Assembly: GCF_000335475.2 (NCBI RefSeq) | Contig: NZ_ANAH02000001.1 | Coordinates: forward strand, 952,132-1,016,131 | Source of the DNA: Cystobacter fuscus DSM 2262 | Lineage (GTDB): Bacteria; Myxococcota; Myxococcia; Myxococcales; Myxococcaceae | DNA: 64,000 nt | Direction: 5' to 3' | Part shown: one piece after another, positions 9,419-19,384 of the stretch | Layout: each line of letters starts with the position of its first letter | Numbering within the stretch: position 1 is the first letter of the stretch | The notes under the pieces: model-generated | What the model was told of the DNA's origin: nothing | What the model saw: only the letters and a program-made list of their open reading frames with translations | Database searches by the model: none | Made by a program: the position numbers and the translations under genes

Positions 9419-10632
9419 AGATCATCTACCTGCACCAGTACTTCACCACGCCCACCATGCACGGCGGGACGCGGTCCTACGAGCTCGCCCGCCGCCTGGT
9501 CGGCATGGGACACGACGTGCACGTGGTGACCTCGGACACCGAGCCTCGCCAGGACGCGAAGGGCTGGCGCGAGACGAACGAGAGCGGCATCCACGTGCAC
9601 TGGCTCCCGGTGCCCTATTCCAACTCGATGAACTACGCGGACCGGATGCGCGCCTTCAGCCACTTCGCCCTCAACTCCGCGCAGCGGGCGATGCGGCTGT
9701 CGGGGGACGTGGTCTTCGCCACGAGCACCCCGTTGACCATCGCCGTCCCGGGCATCCTCGCCTCGCGCTGGAACAACAAGCCCATGGTCTTCGAGGTGAG
9801 GGATCTCTGGCCCGCCCTGCCCATCGCGGTCGGCGCGCTCAAGAGCCGTCCCGCCATCCTCGCCGCCCAACTGCTCGAGCGCGCCGCCTACGCGGGAGCG
9901 GCGCACATCGTCGCGCTCTCGCCGGGGATGAAGGCCGGAGTGGAGGCGGCGGGCGTGTCCCCGGAGAAGATCACCGTCATCCCCAACCTCTGCGATCCGG
10001 AGCGCTTCCAGGTCCCGGCCTCGGCGGGCGAGAAGTTCCGGAGCAAGTACCCGTGGCTCGGGGACCGGCCCATGGTCCTGTACGCGGGCACCCTCGGCCT
10101 GGTGAACGGGGTGGACTACCTCGTGCGGGTCGCCGCGGACATGCTGAAACGGGACCCGGAGGTGCGCTTCGTCGTCATGGGACACGGCCGCGAGGAACAG
10201 GCCCTGCACGGGCTCGCCGAGCGGCTGGGCGTGCGCGACCGCAACCTCTTCTTCCTGCCCAGCGTGCCCAAGGCGGACATCCCCGCGGTGCTCTCCGCGG
10301 CCACCATCGCCACCTCGCTCTTCACCGACGTGCCGGGCATGCAGGACAACTCCGCCAACAAGTTCTTCGACGCGCTCGCCGCCAGCCGGCCCCTGGCGCT
10401 CAACTACGGCGGCTGGCAGGCGGAGCTGCTCGAGCGGGAGCGCTTCGGCCTGTACCTGCCCCCCAAGGACACCGCCGCCGCGAGCGATCTGCTGGCGAGC
10501 AGGCTGCGCGACCCCCAGTGGCTCGCCGAGGCGGGGGCGCGGGCGGGACGGCTCGGCCGGGAGAACTTCTCCGCGGACTCCGCGGCCCACCGGCTCGCCG
10601 AGGTGCTCCAGCGCGCGGTGGCCAGCGCGTGA
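9415..10632 (+). CDS. GT4-family glycosyltransferase (WbuB-like)
   Basis: A 405-residue GT-B glycosyltransferase predicted to add a sugar to the lipid-linked repeat unit on the cytoplasmic face. The N-terminus (MKIIYLHQYFTTP, then GGTRSYELARRLVGMGHDV) is the WbuB-like acceptor domain. The C-terminal half carries MVLYAGTLGLVNGVDYL, a VVMGHGREEQAL segment and DNSANKFFDALAASRPLALN, the nucleotide-sugar binding and GT4 E-x7-E-like region. It overlaps both neighbours by 4 bp, firmly within the polysaccharide operon. Donor sugar is not predictable; WbuB-type enzymes often use amino-deoxy sugars, which suits the aminosugar genes nearby. Confidence 0.9.
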   Translation: MKIIYLHQYFTTPTMHGGTRSYELARRLVGMGHDVHVVTSDTEPRQDAKGWRETNESGIHVHWLPVPYSNSMNYADRMRAFSHFALNSAQRAMRLSGDVVFATSTPLTIAVPGILASRWNNKPMVFEVRDLWPALPIAVGALKSRPAILAAQLLERAAYAGAAHIVALSPGMKAGVEAAGVSPEKITVIPNLCDPERFQVPASAGEKFRSKYPWLGDRPMVLYAGTLGLVNGVDYLVRVAADMLKRDPEVRFVVMGHGREEQALHGLAERLGVRDRNLFFLPSVPKADIPAVLSAATIATSLFTDVPGMQDNSANKFFDALAASRPLALNYGGWQAELLERERFGLYLPPKDTAAASDLLASRLRDPQWLAEAGARAGRLGRENFSADSAAHRLAEVLQRAVASA

Positions 10633-11948
10633 CGCGACGGTCGCTGGGAGGCAACTTCGCCTGGACGCTCTCGTCCGGGCTCGTGTACGCGCTCGCCCAG
10701 TGGGGCGTGCTGGTGGCGTGTGCACGGCTCGGCACCATGGAGCTGCTGGGCGAGTTCGCCCTCGGCCTGGCCCTCACCGCCCCGGTGATGCTGCTCGCGC
10801 GGATGAACCTGCGCACGCTCCAGGCCACCGACGCCCGGGGCGCCCATGGCTTCGAGCACTACCTCGGGTTGATGGTGCTCAACGTGCTCGGGGGCGTGCT
10901 GCTGTGCTGCGCCCTCGGCTGGCTCGGGGGGTATCCGGCGCGCACCGGCCTCGTCATCGCGCTGCTCGCGCTGGCCAAGGGCTTCGAGGCCCTCAGCGAG
11001 GTGTTCTACGGCGCCCTGCAGAAGGCCGAGCGGATGGGCCTCATCGCCCGCTCGATCATCGCCAAGAGCGTGCTCTCCGTGGTGCTCGTGGCGCTCGCGC
11101 TCGTGCTCACGAGGAGCGCGGCCGCCGCGGCCGCCGCCCTGGGGCTGTCCTGGGCGCTCGTGCTCGTCCTCTTCGACGCCCAGGCGTACCGGCGCGTGTT
11201 CGGCGGGGAGTCTGCCTGGGGCCGGGTGTGGCGCACACCGTGGCGGGACGAGGGCGCGCGCCTGAAGAGCCTGCTGGGACTCGCCTACGCGCTGGGAATC
11301 ACCGCCCTGCTGGGCTCGCTGCGCCCCAACGTGCCCCGCTACCTCCTGGAGGCGCACGCCGGCCAGGCCGAGCTGGGCATGTTCGCCGCGCTCGCCTACT
11401 TCACCGCCCTGGGGGGCCGGGTGGTCCATGCGCTCGGGCAGGCGGTGAGCGCCCGGCTGGGGCGCTACCACGCGGCGGGGGACGCGGCGCGCTACGGCCG
11501 GGCGCTCGCGGGCTTCACCGGAGGGGCGGCCCTGGTGGGCGTGTGCGCCATCGCCGGCGCGGCGTTGCTCGGACGCCCCGTGCTGACGTTCTTCTATGGG
11601 GCCGCCTACGCGCGCAACCTCGAGCTGTTCGTCTGGCTCATGGGCGCCGCCGCGCTGGAGTACGTCTGTGTGAGCCTGCAATTCGGGCTCACGGCGGCGC
11701 GGGAGCTGAAGGCGCAGGCGCCGCTGCTCGTCCTCTCCGTCCTGGTGGTCGCGCTGGGCAGCGCCTGGTGGGTGCCCACCGTGGGGACCGTGGGCGCGGC
11801 CTGGGCCCTGGCGCTGGGCTGGCTCGTCGAGCTGAGCGGCGGCGCGTGGCTCGCCGTGCGCGCCTGGAGGCGCCTCGCGCTCCAGGAGGCGGCAGCCGGC
11901 GGATGCGCGCACACCAACACAAGGCCCGGGCTCCGGGGTGATTGGTGA
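10629..11948 (+). CDS. wzx: Polysaccharide flippase-like membrane protein (Wzx candidate)
   Basis: A 439-residue membrane protein with about 12-14 hydrophobic helices and the MATE/Wzx-like N-terminus (NFAWTLSSGLVYALAQWG, LGEFALGLALTAPVMLL). It is predicted to flip the undecaprenyl-linked repeat unit to the periplasm. It starts with GTG at 10629, overlapping the upstream TGA (GTGA), so it is translationally coupled to the glycosyltransferase. The last 25 residues are polar. Family assignment rests on topology, length and operon position, since Wzx sequences diverge strongly. Confidence 0.87.
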   Translation: MTRRSLGGNFAWTLSSGLVYALAQWGVLVACARLGTMELLGEFALGLALTAPVMLLARMNLRTLQATDARGAHGFEHYLGLMVLNVLGGVLLCCALGWLGGYPARTGLVIALLALAKGFEALSEVFYGALQKAERMGLIARSIIAKSVLSVVLVALALVLTRSAAAAAAALGLSWALVLVLFDAQAYRRVFGGESAWGRVWRTPWRDEGARLKSLLGLAYALGITALLGSLRPNVPRYLLEAHAGQAELGMFAALAYFTALGGRVVHALGQAVSARLGRYHAAGDAARYGRALAGFTGGAALVGVCAIAGAALLGRPVLTFFYGAAYARNLELFVWLMGAAALEYVCVSLQFGLTAARELKAQAPLLVLSVLVVALGSAWWVPTVGTVGAAWALALGWLVELSGGAWLAVRAWRRLALQEAAAGGCAHTNTRPGLRGDW

Positions 11949-12664
11949 GCAACCAGGGGGGCCTCTACCCTGGAATTCGAGCGGGTGCGTGCGCGCGGGT
12001 TCAACTCCCTCCACCCGGGAGAGAGTCGAGCACGGAGCCCCCCGCCGGAAACCGGAGCGAGAACACATGCGGCGACAGAATGGAGCGGGGCTGTTCCTCA
12101 AGCGGTGCATCGATCGGCTATTGGCGGCCGTGGGGCTGGTGTGCCTCGCCCCGGTGATGGCCATCACGGCGCTGGCCATCCGGGTCTCGATGGGCGGACC
12201 CGTCCTCTTCCGGCAGGTGCGCCCGGGCCGCGGAGGGAGGACGTTCCAGCTCGTGAAGTTCCGCACCATGCTCGATGCGTATGACGCGGACGGCGAGCCG
12301 CTCCCCGACGCGCAGCGCCTCACGCGTGTCGGCAAGTTCCTGCGCGCGACGAGCCTGGACGAGCTGCCGCAGTTGTGGAACGTGCTGCGCGGCGACATGA
12401 GCCTGGTGGGGCCCCGGCCGCTGCTGGTCGAGTACCTGCCCCGCTATTCCTCCGAGCAGGCGCGGCGCCACGACGTGCTCCCGGGCATCACGGGCTGGGC
12501 ACAGGTGAACGGGCGCAACTCCCTGGAATGGGAGGAGCGCTTCCGGCTCGACGTCTGGTACGTGGACCACTGGAGCCTGGCGCTGGACACGCGGATTCTC
12601 GCGATGACCCTCCTGCGTGTCGTGCAGCGCCAGGGCATCTCCCACGCGGGAGACGCGACGATGT

Positions 12665-13810
<1,146 letters not shown>

Positions 13811-13834
13811 TCGAGGCTCCTGGGGAAAGAAAAG

Positions 13835-13864
13835 GGGCGTGCCGGACACTCGTCCGGCACGCCC
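13835..13864 (-). terminator. Rho-independent terminator after the helical lipoprotein gene
   Basis: A perfect 13-bp GC-rich stem (13835-13847 with 13852-13864) closes a 4-base loop. On the minus strand it is followed by CCCCTTTTCTTT. It ends the transcript of 13925-15175 just before the aminotransferase gene. Confidence 0.85.
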
Positions 13865-13924
13865 AGGAGCCTGCCCACCCACTGCCTGTCGCGCACTCGG
13901 GCGACAGGGAGGGGTGACTGTTGC

Positions 13925-15175
13925 CTACCGCGCCGACAACCGCGCCGCCTCGGACAGCAACCGCACGTTGAGCGCGCCATTGCCGAAGAACTGGGTGTTG
14001 TTGCCGACCGAGTGCGTCTCGAGCCGCTTCTGGAGGTTGGTGTCATAACGGCCGAGCTTCATCAGACCGTCGTTGAACCAGCCCGTTCCGCTCCCCGAGC
14101 CGTCGACGTACTCGGCGTACTTGCCGGCCGAGGGCCAGATGACGGAGCCGAGCGTCGCGGTGAAGGCGCGGACGTCCTGATCCGTCCACTCCATCTTCGC
14201 ATCGCGCGCCTCGACGATGAAGGCCATCACCCCGTTGCCGTGGGCCACGTCCTGACCGGGGCGGGCGCGGGAGGCCCACTGGTCGCTCCAGAAGTAGGCC
14301 GAGGCGTTGAGGGGGTTGGGCGCCAGCTGCTCGCGCAGGGACGACGCGGCGTTGGGCAGGTCCCGGTTGATGTTGTTGAAGACGGCCATGTAGTTGGTCT
14401 TGCGCGCCGAGTCCGTCGTCATGAGCGACAGATCCATGGCGATGTAGGCCCAGTGCGCGGCCATGTGCGTCCTGTTGCGGTAGATGTAGCTGTTCGCCCC
14501 GCGCTTGGACCACTTCTCGAAGATGTTCTTCTCGGAGAACGCCAGCAGCTTGTCGTACTGCGCGCGGTAGTTGGTGTTGCCGTAGACCTCGGGCGTCTCA
14601 CGCATGGCGCGCAGCAGGCGCGTCACGTACCGCCAGCAGTAGCTCTCGAACAGCGGCACCTCCTGCCCCAGCGTGTCCGAGCGCGCCGAGGCCCAGCCCA
14701 GGTACACGTCCTTGAACTGGCTCTTCGGGAGGGACGCGGAGCTCTTGGCGTTGTTCACCATGTTGTTGACGTAGAGCAGGGCGCGGTCGAGGTACTCCGT
14801 CTTCCCCGTGGCCCGGAACATCGCGGTGTTCCCATCGATGCCGTAAGCCAGGTCATAGAACTGCCAGCTGTCGAGCGAGGTGCTCTTGGGCAGGAAGCTC
14901 GAGGTGTGCTCCGAGTTCCAGTTCTTCCGGAACAGCGTCTCCCAATCAGCCACGGAGCGCAGGCCAGCGGGCGTCGGGAGGGCGGCGAGCGCGTCCGAGC
15001 TCGAGGTCAGCTCCTGCGCGAACTCCTCACCGGAGGCAGGCAGCTCCTGCGCGAACTCCTCACCAGAGGCGTCCAACCCAGCGTTGGGATCACAGGCCGC
15101 TCCGAACAGCACGGAGAGCAACATCAGCGAGGACACAGCGAGGCCACGGGTGCTTCGATGACTAAAACCAGACAT
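13925..15175 (-). CDS. Secreted lipoprotein, predicted all-alpha (alpha/alpha-barrel-like), function unknown
   Basis: A 416-residue predicted lipoprotein: signal with lipobox LFGAAC, then a low-complexity linker in which an 11-residue unit (core SGEEFAQEL) occurs twice, encoded by a 33-bp direct repeat at 15008-15070. The remaining 340 residues are rich in amphipathic helices with aromatic patches (DSWQFYDLAYGIDG, FESYCWRYVTRLLRAM, TGWFNDGLMKLGRYD), the look of an (alpha/alpha) toroid as in polysaccharide lyases or hydrolases. I cannot name a family. The ATG at 15175 follows AAAGGA; a TTG one codon earlier is less likely. Location in a polysaccharide locus suggests trimming or binding of that polymer, which is inference only. 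Confidence 0.8.
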   Translation of the reverse strand: MSGFSHRSTRGLAVSSLMLLSVLFGAACDPNAGLDASGEEFAQELPASGEEFAQELTSSSDALAALPTPAGLRSVADWETLFRKNWNSEHTSSFLPKSTSLDSWQFYDLAYGIDGNTAMFRATGKTEYLDRALLYVNNMVNNAKSSASLPKSQFKDVYLGWASARSDTLGQEVPLFESYCWRYVTRLLRAMRETPEVYGNTNYRAQYDKLLAFSEKNIFEKWSKRGANSYIYRNRTHMAAHWAYIAMDLSLMTTDSARKTNYMAVFNNINRDLPNAASSLREQLAPNPLNASAYFWSDQWASRARPGQDVAHGNGVMAFIVEARDAKMEWTDQDVRAFTATLGSVIWPSAGKYAEYVDGSGSGTGWFNDGLMKLGRYDTNLQKRLETHSVGNNTQFFGNGALNVRLLSEAARLSAR

Positions 15176-15405
15176 CAATGGCGTCCTTTGGGGGAGTAAC
15201 CCGACGCTCGACCGGAGGGTTACCCTGTGATGGGAACGCTGAATTGCGTTCTGTTAACGGCAGGAAAGAACGTGCGTAAACGAATTGAATTCCGGCATGG
15301 GCCTTGGGTCGTGACAGACAGGTTGCTCGCTCCATGGTGCGAGCCGACATGGGCCTGGCTCTCAGGCGACCCTGGTAGGAGTTCGTGGGATGGGGGGAGG
15401 CGGCC

Positions 15406-16377
15406 ATGACAACGGCGGAGCACATGACAACGACGACCCGGCTGAAGGCAGTCCTGGTTCCCGACGCGGGAAAGCTCGCCCTGTCGGAGGACTATTTCCG
15501 CTCGGAGCACCATCTGCGCGCGGAAGGTGTGACCCACACGCTCGTCATCGACGGAGCCGGAGCAGGCTCCCTGCGGATTCCGCTCATCGTGCGGCCCATC
15601 GAGCGGACGCCCTACCGGGATGCCGTCTCGCCGTATGGCTACCCGAGCGGGGTGATGGACGGGCTGAGCGAGGTGCCGAAGGAGGCGGTGGACTGGCATG
15701 GCACCGAGCTCGTCAGCATCTTCGTACGTGACCGACTGACGGGTCCCCAGTGCTTCGCGGGCGGAACGGGACGCAACCAGGTGTTCTTCATCGACCCCCG
15801 CCTGCCCGTCGAGTTCCGGGAGATGCACCGCCGGCACATCCAACGCAACCTCCGACAGGGCTTCGTGAGCACCTACGGCCCCGCGCGCGAGGCCTCGCTC
15901 GAGGACCGGGAGGGATTCAAGGCCGTCTACCGGCAGACCATGGTCCGGGATGAGGCGAGCGCCCGGTACTTCTTCCCGGACACCTACTTCGAGCAGTTGT
16001 TCTCCTCGCCCGCCGCCTGGCTCGCGACGACCCGCGCACCGAGCGGCGACATGGCGTCCGCGGCCATCGGCGTCTCGAGCGACGGCGTGCTGCATTACTA
16101 CCTCGGTGGAACAGCCGACGCCTACCTGCCACGCTCGCCCGCGAAGAACATCTTCACGATGTTGCTCGAGCTCGGCAGGCAGCTGGGGATGCCACTCAAC
16201 CTGGGGGGAGGAATGCAACCGGGTGACAGCCTGGAAGCGTTCAAGCGAGGCTTCGCGAACGCGAGCTTCCAGCTCTACACCCACGAACTCATCTGCGATC
16301 CCGCGGTGTATGCCCAACTGTGCGAGGGTGGCCTCGCCTCGGATTACTTCCCCGCCTACCGGGCATCCCGACGCTGA
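15406..16377 (+). CDS. FemAB/GNAT-like transferase 1
   Basis: A 323-residue protein of the FemAB-type double-GNAT superfamily (GNAT_6-like). Typical features are the central basic helix HRRHIQRNLRQGF, a YFFPDTYFEQLF segment equivalent to the acyl-acceptor region, and the C-terminal LGGGMQPGDSLEAFKRGFAN loop. Such proteins transfer acyl or aminoacyl groups and are common in myxobacterial and exosortase-linked polysaccharide clusters, where they may decorate aminosugars. The ATG at 16377-side frame begins at 15406 with GGGGGGAGG eight bases upstream. It ends in ASDYFPAYR, a tail also found in the second FemAB-like protein (19385-20566). It is transcribed divergently from the helical lipoprotein gene. 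Confidence 0.82.
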   Translation: MTTAEHMTTTTRLKAVLVPDAGKLALSEDYFRSEHHLRAEGVTHTLVIDGAGAGSLRIPLIVRPIERTPYRDAVSPYGYPSGVMDGLSEVPKEAVDWHGTELVSIFVRDRLTGPQCFAGGTGRNQVFFIDPRLPVEFREMHRRHIQRNLRQGFVSTYGPAREASLEDREGFKAVYRQTMVRDEASARYFFPDTYFEQLFSSPAAWLATTRAPSGDMASAAIGVSSDGVLHYYLGGTADAYLPRSPAKNIFTMLLELGRQLGMPLNLGGGMQPGDSLEAFKRGFANASFQLYTHELICDPAVYAQLCEGGLASDYFPAYRASRR

Positions 16378-16384
16378 AACGGGA

Positions 16385-16409
16385 GCCGGGCCCCGAAACC
16401 GGGCCCGGC
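16385..16409. terminator. Hairpin between converging genes
   Basis: A perfect 9-bp inverted repeat (GCCGGGCCC and GGGCCCGGC) with a 7-base loop lies 8 bp after the FemAB-like stop and 10 bp before the dehydratase stop. It lacks a clear T-run, so it may act as a weak or factor-assisted bidirectional terminator. Confidence 0.6.
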
Positions 16410-16418
16410 ACCAAACAC

Positions 16419-18353
16419 TCACCGCTGCTCGGACGGCTCACCCACCCCGAGCCTCGCCGGCTTGTACGTCGGGATGAGGTGGCGCAGGGCGAGCAGCACT
16501 CCGGTCGAGTCACCCGACTGCGCTACCCGCCGCAGCCGCTCGAGCTGGAGCTGGAAGTCCGCGGGGGGCAAGGGGCTCCGGGCCACCTTGATGCGGTTGC
16601 GGACCTGCTGGGTGAGTTCCTCCTCCTCGCTCAAGAGCGTCTCCTCGAGCTTCTCGCCCGGACGCAGTCCGGTGTAGACGATGGGGATGTCCTTGCCCGG
16701 CACCAGGCCCGACATGGTGATCATGTTCGCGGCGAGTTCGGCGATGCGCACGGGGGTCCCCATGTCGAGGATGCACAGCTCTCCATAGCCCGCCAGCCCC
16801 GCCTGCACCACGAGCCCGACGGCCTCGGGGATGACCATGAAGTAGCGGGTGCAGTCCGGGTGCGTCACCGTGACCGGCCCGCCCCGCTGGATCTGCTGCT
16901 TGAAGAGGGGCACCACGCTGCCCGCCGAGCCGAGCACATTGCCGAAGCGCACGGCGGTGAAGGAGGTATGTGAACGGGCCGCGACGTCCCGGATGACCAT
17001 CTCGGCGAGCCGCTTGGAGGCCCCCATGACCGAGGTGGGATGGACCGCCTTGTCGGTGGAGATGAGCACGAAGCGCTCCACGCCACAGACATCGGCCATC
17101 CGCGCGACGTTCAGGGTGCCGAAGACGTTGTTCTTGATGGCTTCCTCGGGCGAGTCCTCCATCAAGGGCACGTGCTTGTGCGCGGCCGCGTGGAACACGT
17201 ACTCCGGGGCGTGCTCCCTTCCAATACGCATCAGCCGTTCCTGGTCTCGGATGTCCGCCACGATGGCGCTCACCGACAGTAGCGGGTAGCGCTCCTGGAG
17301 CTGGCGCACGAGGAAGTAGAGCTCGTTCTCGTTGATGTCGAGCAACACGAGCGAAGCGGGCCCATGCGAGGCGATCTGACGGGCGATCTCGCTGCCAATG
17401 GAGCCCGCGCTCCCGGTGACGAGGATGCGGCGGCCCGCGACGCGCCTGCGCACCTCCTCCTGGTCGAAGGAGACCACGTCCCGGGGCAGCAGGTGCTCCG
17501 GGCTCAGCTCGTGCAACATCGCGGCGGTGATCTTCTGATCGAGATAGGCGAAGGAGGCGGGAATGATCTTGAAACCAACGCTCTGGTTCTTGCACAGGCC
17601 GAGGATGTGGCGGATGCGCTCGGGAGGCAGGCGGGGGATGGCGATGAGCACCTGGGTCACGCGGTGCCTGGCCACCAGCTCCGGCAGGGCGTCGATGGGG
17701 CCGAGCACCTGTTTGCCATTGAGGAAGGTGCCGTGCTTGGCCGGGTCGTCGTCCACGAGCCCGATGACATGCCAGGAGCTGTTCGGGGTGCGCAGCAGGT
17801 CATGCAGCAGCAGGTCCCCGGCGCTACCCGCCCCGACGACGATCGTCCGCTGCGTGCCCTGGGCCCGGGAGCGCTTCTGCTCGAGGTACCACAGCCGGGC
17901 CGTCCGCGGGACGAAGCGGTAGAACCCCAGCAGCGCCGTGGAGAGGATGAACTCGATGGCGACCACCGAACGCGGTGGGGCCTCGAAGAAGGAGAACAAC
18001 CGGAGCGCCTCGAACACGAGGGTGGCGGACGCGATGGCCAGGACGAGCCGGACCGCCTCGTTGAGACCGGCGCTGCGAAACGACCAGCGCTGCAACCCGA
18101 ACCGCGCCAGCATGACCAGACGCACCAGGAGCAGCAGCGGCAAACCCTGCTCGAACGCAGTACACCACTGCTTGGGCAACACCCCCTCGAAGCGCAACAG
18201 CATCGCGCACAAGAGCGCACTGCCCGTGAGGACCGCATCCGCCAGCAACATGAGCAACGAACGCAGGAGAGGGAAATACCGCTGGCCACCTTCCGCTTGC
18301 GCCATCGGGCGCCCGGCAAATAAAAGAACTCCCCCACTCATTCCACGAGCCAT
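16419..18353 (-). CDS. Membrane-bound NDP-sugar 4,6-dehydratase (PglF/CapD/WbpM-like)
   Basis: A 644-residue protein with four N-terminal membrane helices (about residues 27-130), a CoA-binding-like Rossmann domain, then a C-terminal SDR domain. The SDR part has ILVTGSAGSIGSEIARQIA for NAD binding, DINENELYFL, and TDKAVHPTSVMGASKR, the modified SDR active site of the large 4,6-dehydratases. It would convert UDP-GlcNAc to UDP-4-keto-6-deoxy-GlcNAc, the first step towards diNAc-bacillosamine or QuiNAc-type sugars. The ATG at 18353 has GAGGAG at good spacing; two later in-frame ATGs lack it. It converges with the FemAB-like gene at 15406-16377 and is divergent from the acetyltransferase gene. 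Confidence 0.93.
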   Translation of the reverse strand: MARGMSGGVLLFAGRPMAQAEGGQRYFPLLRSLLMLLADAVLTGSALLCAMLLRFEGVLPKQWCTAFEQGLPLLLLVRLVMLARFGLQRWSFRSAGLNEAVRLVLAIASATLVFEALRLFSFFEAPPRSVVAIEFILSTALLGFYRFVPRTARLWYLEQKRSRAQGTQRTIVVGAGSAGDLLLHDLLRTPNSSWHVIGLVDDDPAKHGTFLNGKQVLGPIDALPELVARHRVTQVLIAIPRLPPERIRHILGLCKNQSVGFKIIPASFAYLDQKITAAMLHELSPEHLLPRDVVSFDQEEVRRRVAGRRILVTGSAGSIGSEIARQIASHGPASLVLLDINENELYFLVRQLQERYPLLSVSAIVADIRDQERLMRIGREHAPEYVFHAAAHKHVPLMEDSPEEAIKNNVFGTLNVARMADVCGVERFVLISTDKAVHPTSVMGASKRLAEMVIRDVAARSHTSFTAVRFGNVLGSAGSVVPLFKQQIQRGGPVTVTHPDCTRYFMVIPEAVGLVVQAGLAGYGELCILDMGTPVRIAELAANMITMSGLVPGKDIPIVYTGLRPGEKLEETLLSEEEELTQQVRNRIKVARSPLPPADFQLQLERLRRVAQSGDSTGVLLALRHLIPTYKPARLGVGEPSEQR

Positions 18354-18702
18354 CAGCTCTCCTCACTCTGAACTCATGCGGGCAGCGCGCGCGGCGTCGT
18401 CGTCCCGCTTAGGTTGACAGTGGAAGATGAACAGAAATGAGATTGATTGATAGCTGCCCTCGAGCGCATGGCACTGTCACCAGAGACACATGAAAGGCAA
18501 TGAGCCCGCGCCTCGTCCTGTCGGGCAAGTCGCGGGGCGCGCCGCGCCGCGCCACATCTGCATGGCCACGGGCGCGAGCCGCGCACGTGCAGCCCCCACG
18601 AAGACTGTTCACGCAGCATCCCGGGAGGTGTGAGGCATGCGTTTCAATGACGAGGTGGGTGGTGCCAATTGCCCATCCAAGCCATATCTTCCGCTCCGGT
18701 GA
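18354..18702. other. Divergent intergenic region upstream of dehydratase and acetyltransferase
   Basis: 349 bp between two divergently oriented sugar-biosynthesis genes. It must contain both promoters. I find no convincing -10/-35 pair, operator, repeat or small gene. Confidence 0.5.
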
Positions 18703-19359
18703 ATGCCTGTGCCACAAACGAAAACAAAACCCAAGCTGGTTATCTATGGGTGTGGGGGCCACGGAAAGGTGGTCGCCGACATCGCGTTGGCCCGCGGCAT
18801 GACCGTCGCGGGTTTCCTCGACGACAGAGCGCTCGAAGGGCAACGGGTCTTCGACCTTCCCATCCTCGGTGGGCCCGCCTGGCTCGAGGTGTGCCGGTCC
18901 GAAGTGAGTGTCGCGCTGGGGATTGGAGAGAACCGCGCGCGGTGCCGCATCTACAAGCTGTGCGAAAGGCTGGGAGTGACGCTGGTCACCTTGATCCACC
19001 CCACCGCCACCGTGGCGGCGTCCGCCCAGCTCGGAGCGGGCGTCGTGGTCATGGCCCAGGCGGTCATCAACCCGGACGCACGCGTCGCGAATGGGGCGAT
19101 CATCAACAGCGGCGCCATCGTCGAGCACGACTGCGAGATCGGCGCGTTCGCCCACCTCTCCCCCAACGCGACACTGGGGGGAAACGTGAGGGTCGGCGCC
19201 CTCACGCACCTCGGCCTCGCGGCCTCGGTCCTGCCTGGCAAGGCCGTCGGAGAGGAAACGGTGGTCGGCGCCGGCGCGGTGGTCACGTCCGACGTCCCCT
19301 CCCGAGTGGTGGTGGCCGGCGTTCCCGCGCGCATTCAACGCCAGCGCGAGGAGCCCTGA
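18703..19359 (+). CDS. Sugar O/N-acetyltransferase of NeuD/PglD type
   Basis: A 218-residue left-handed beta-helix acetyltransferase. The N-terminal Rossmann-like part (LVIYGCGGHGKVVADIA) binds the nucleotide sugar. Hexapeptide repeats follow from about residue 100, with the PglD catalytic histidine candidate His142 (IVEHDCEIG) and a VVGAGAVVTSDVP acetyl-CoA segment. It would N-acetylate the 4-amino group made by the aminotransferase encoded at 12665-13810, completing a UDP-diNAc-bacillosamine route. It stands alone on the plus strand between two minus-strand genes and ends 25 bp before the FemAB-like gene end. NeuD-type sialic-acid O-acetylation is an alternative but no sialic-acid genes are present. 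Confidence 0.9.
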   Translation: MPVPQTKTKPKLVIYGCGGHGKVVADIALARGMTVAGFLDDRALEGQRVFDLPILGGPAWLEVCRSEVSVALGIGENRARCRIYKLCERLGVTLVTLIHPTATVAASAQLGAGVVVMAQAVINPDARVANGAIINSGAIVEHDCEIGAFAHLSPNATLGGNVRVGALTHLGLAASVLPGKAVGEETVVGAGAVVTSDVPSRVVVAGVPARIQRQREEP

Positions 19360-19384
19360 GCCCCGCCGCCACCCCGTTCATTCG

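Noticed and set aside
18640..18702. Sigma54-type promoter before the acetyltransferase gene
   Set aside because: A GG and a GC are present in TGGTGCCAATTGCC but their spacing is wrong for a -24/-12 element.
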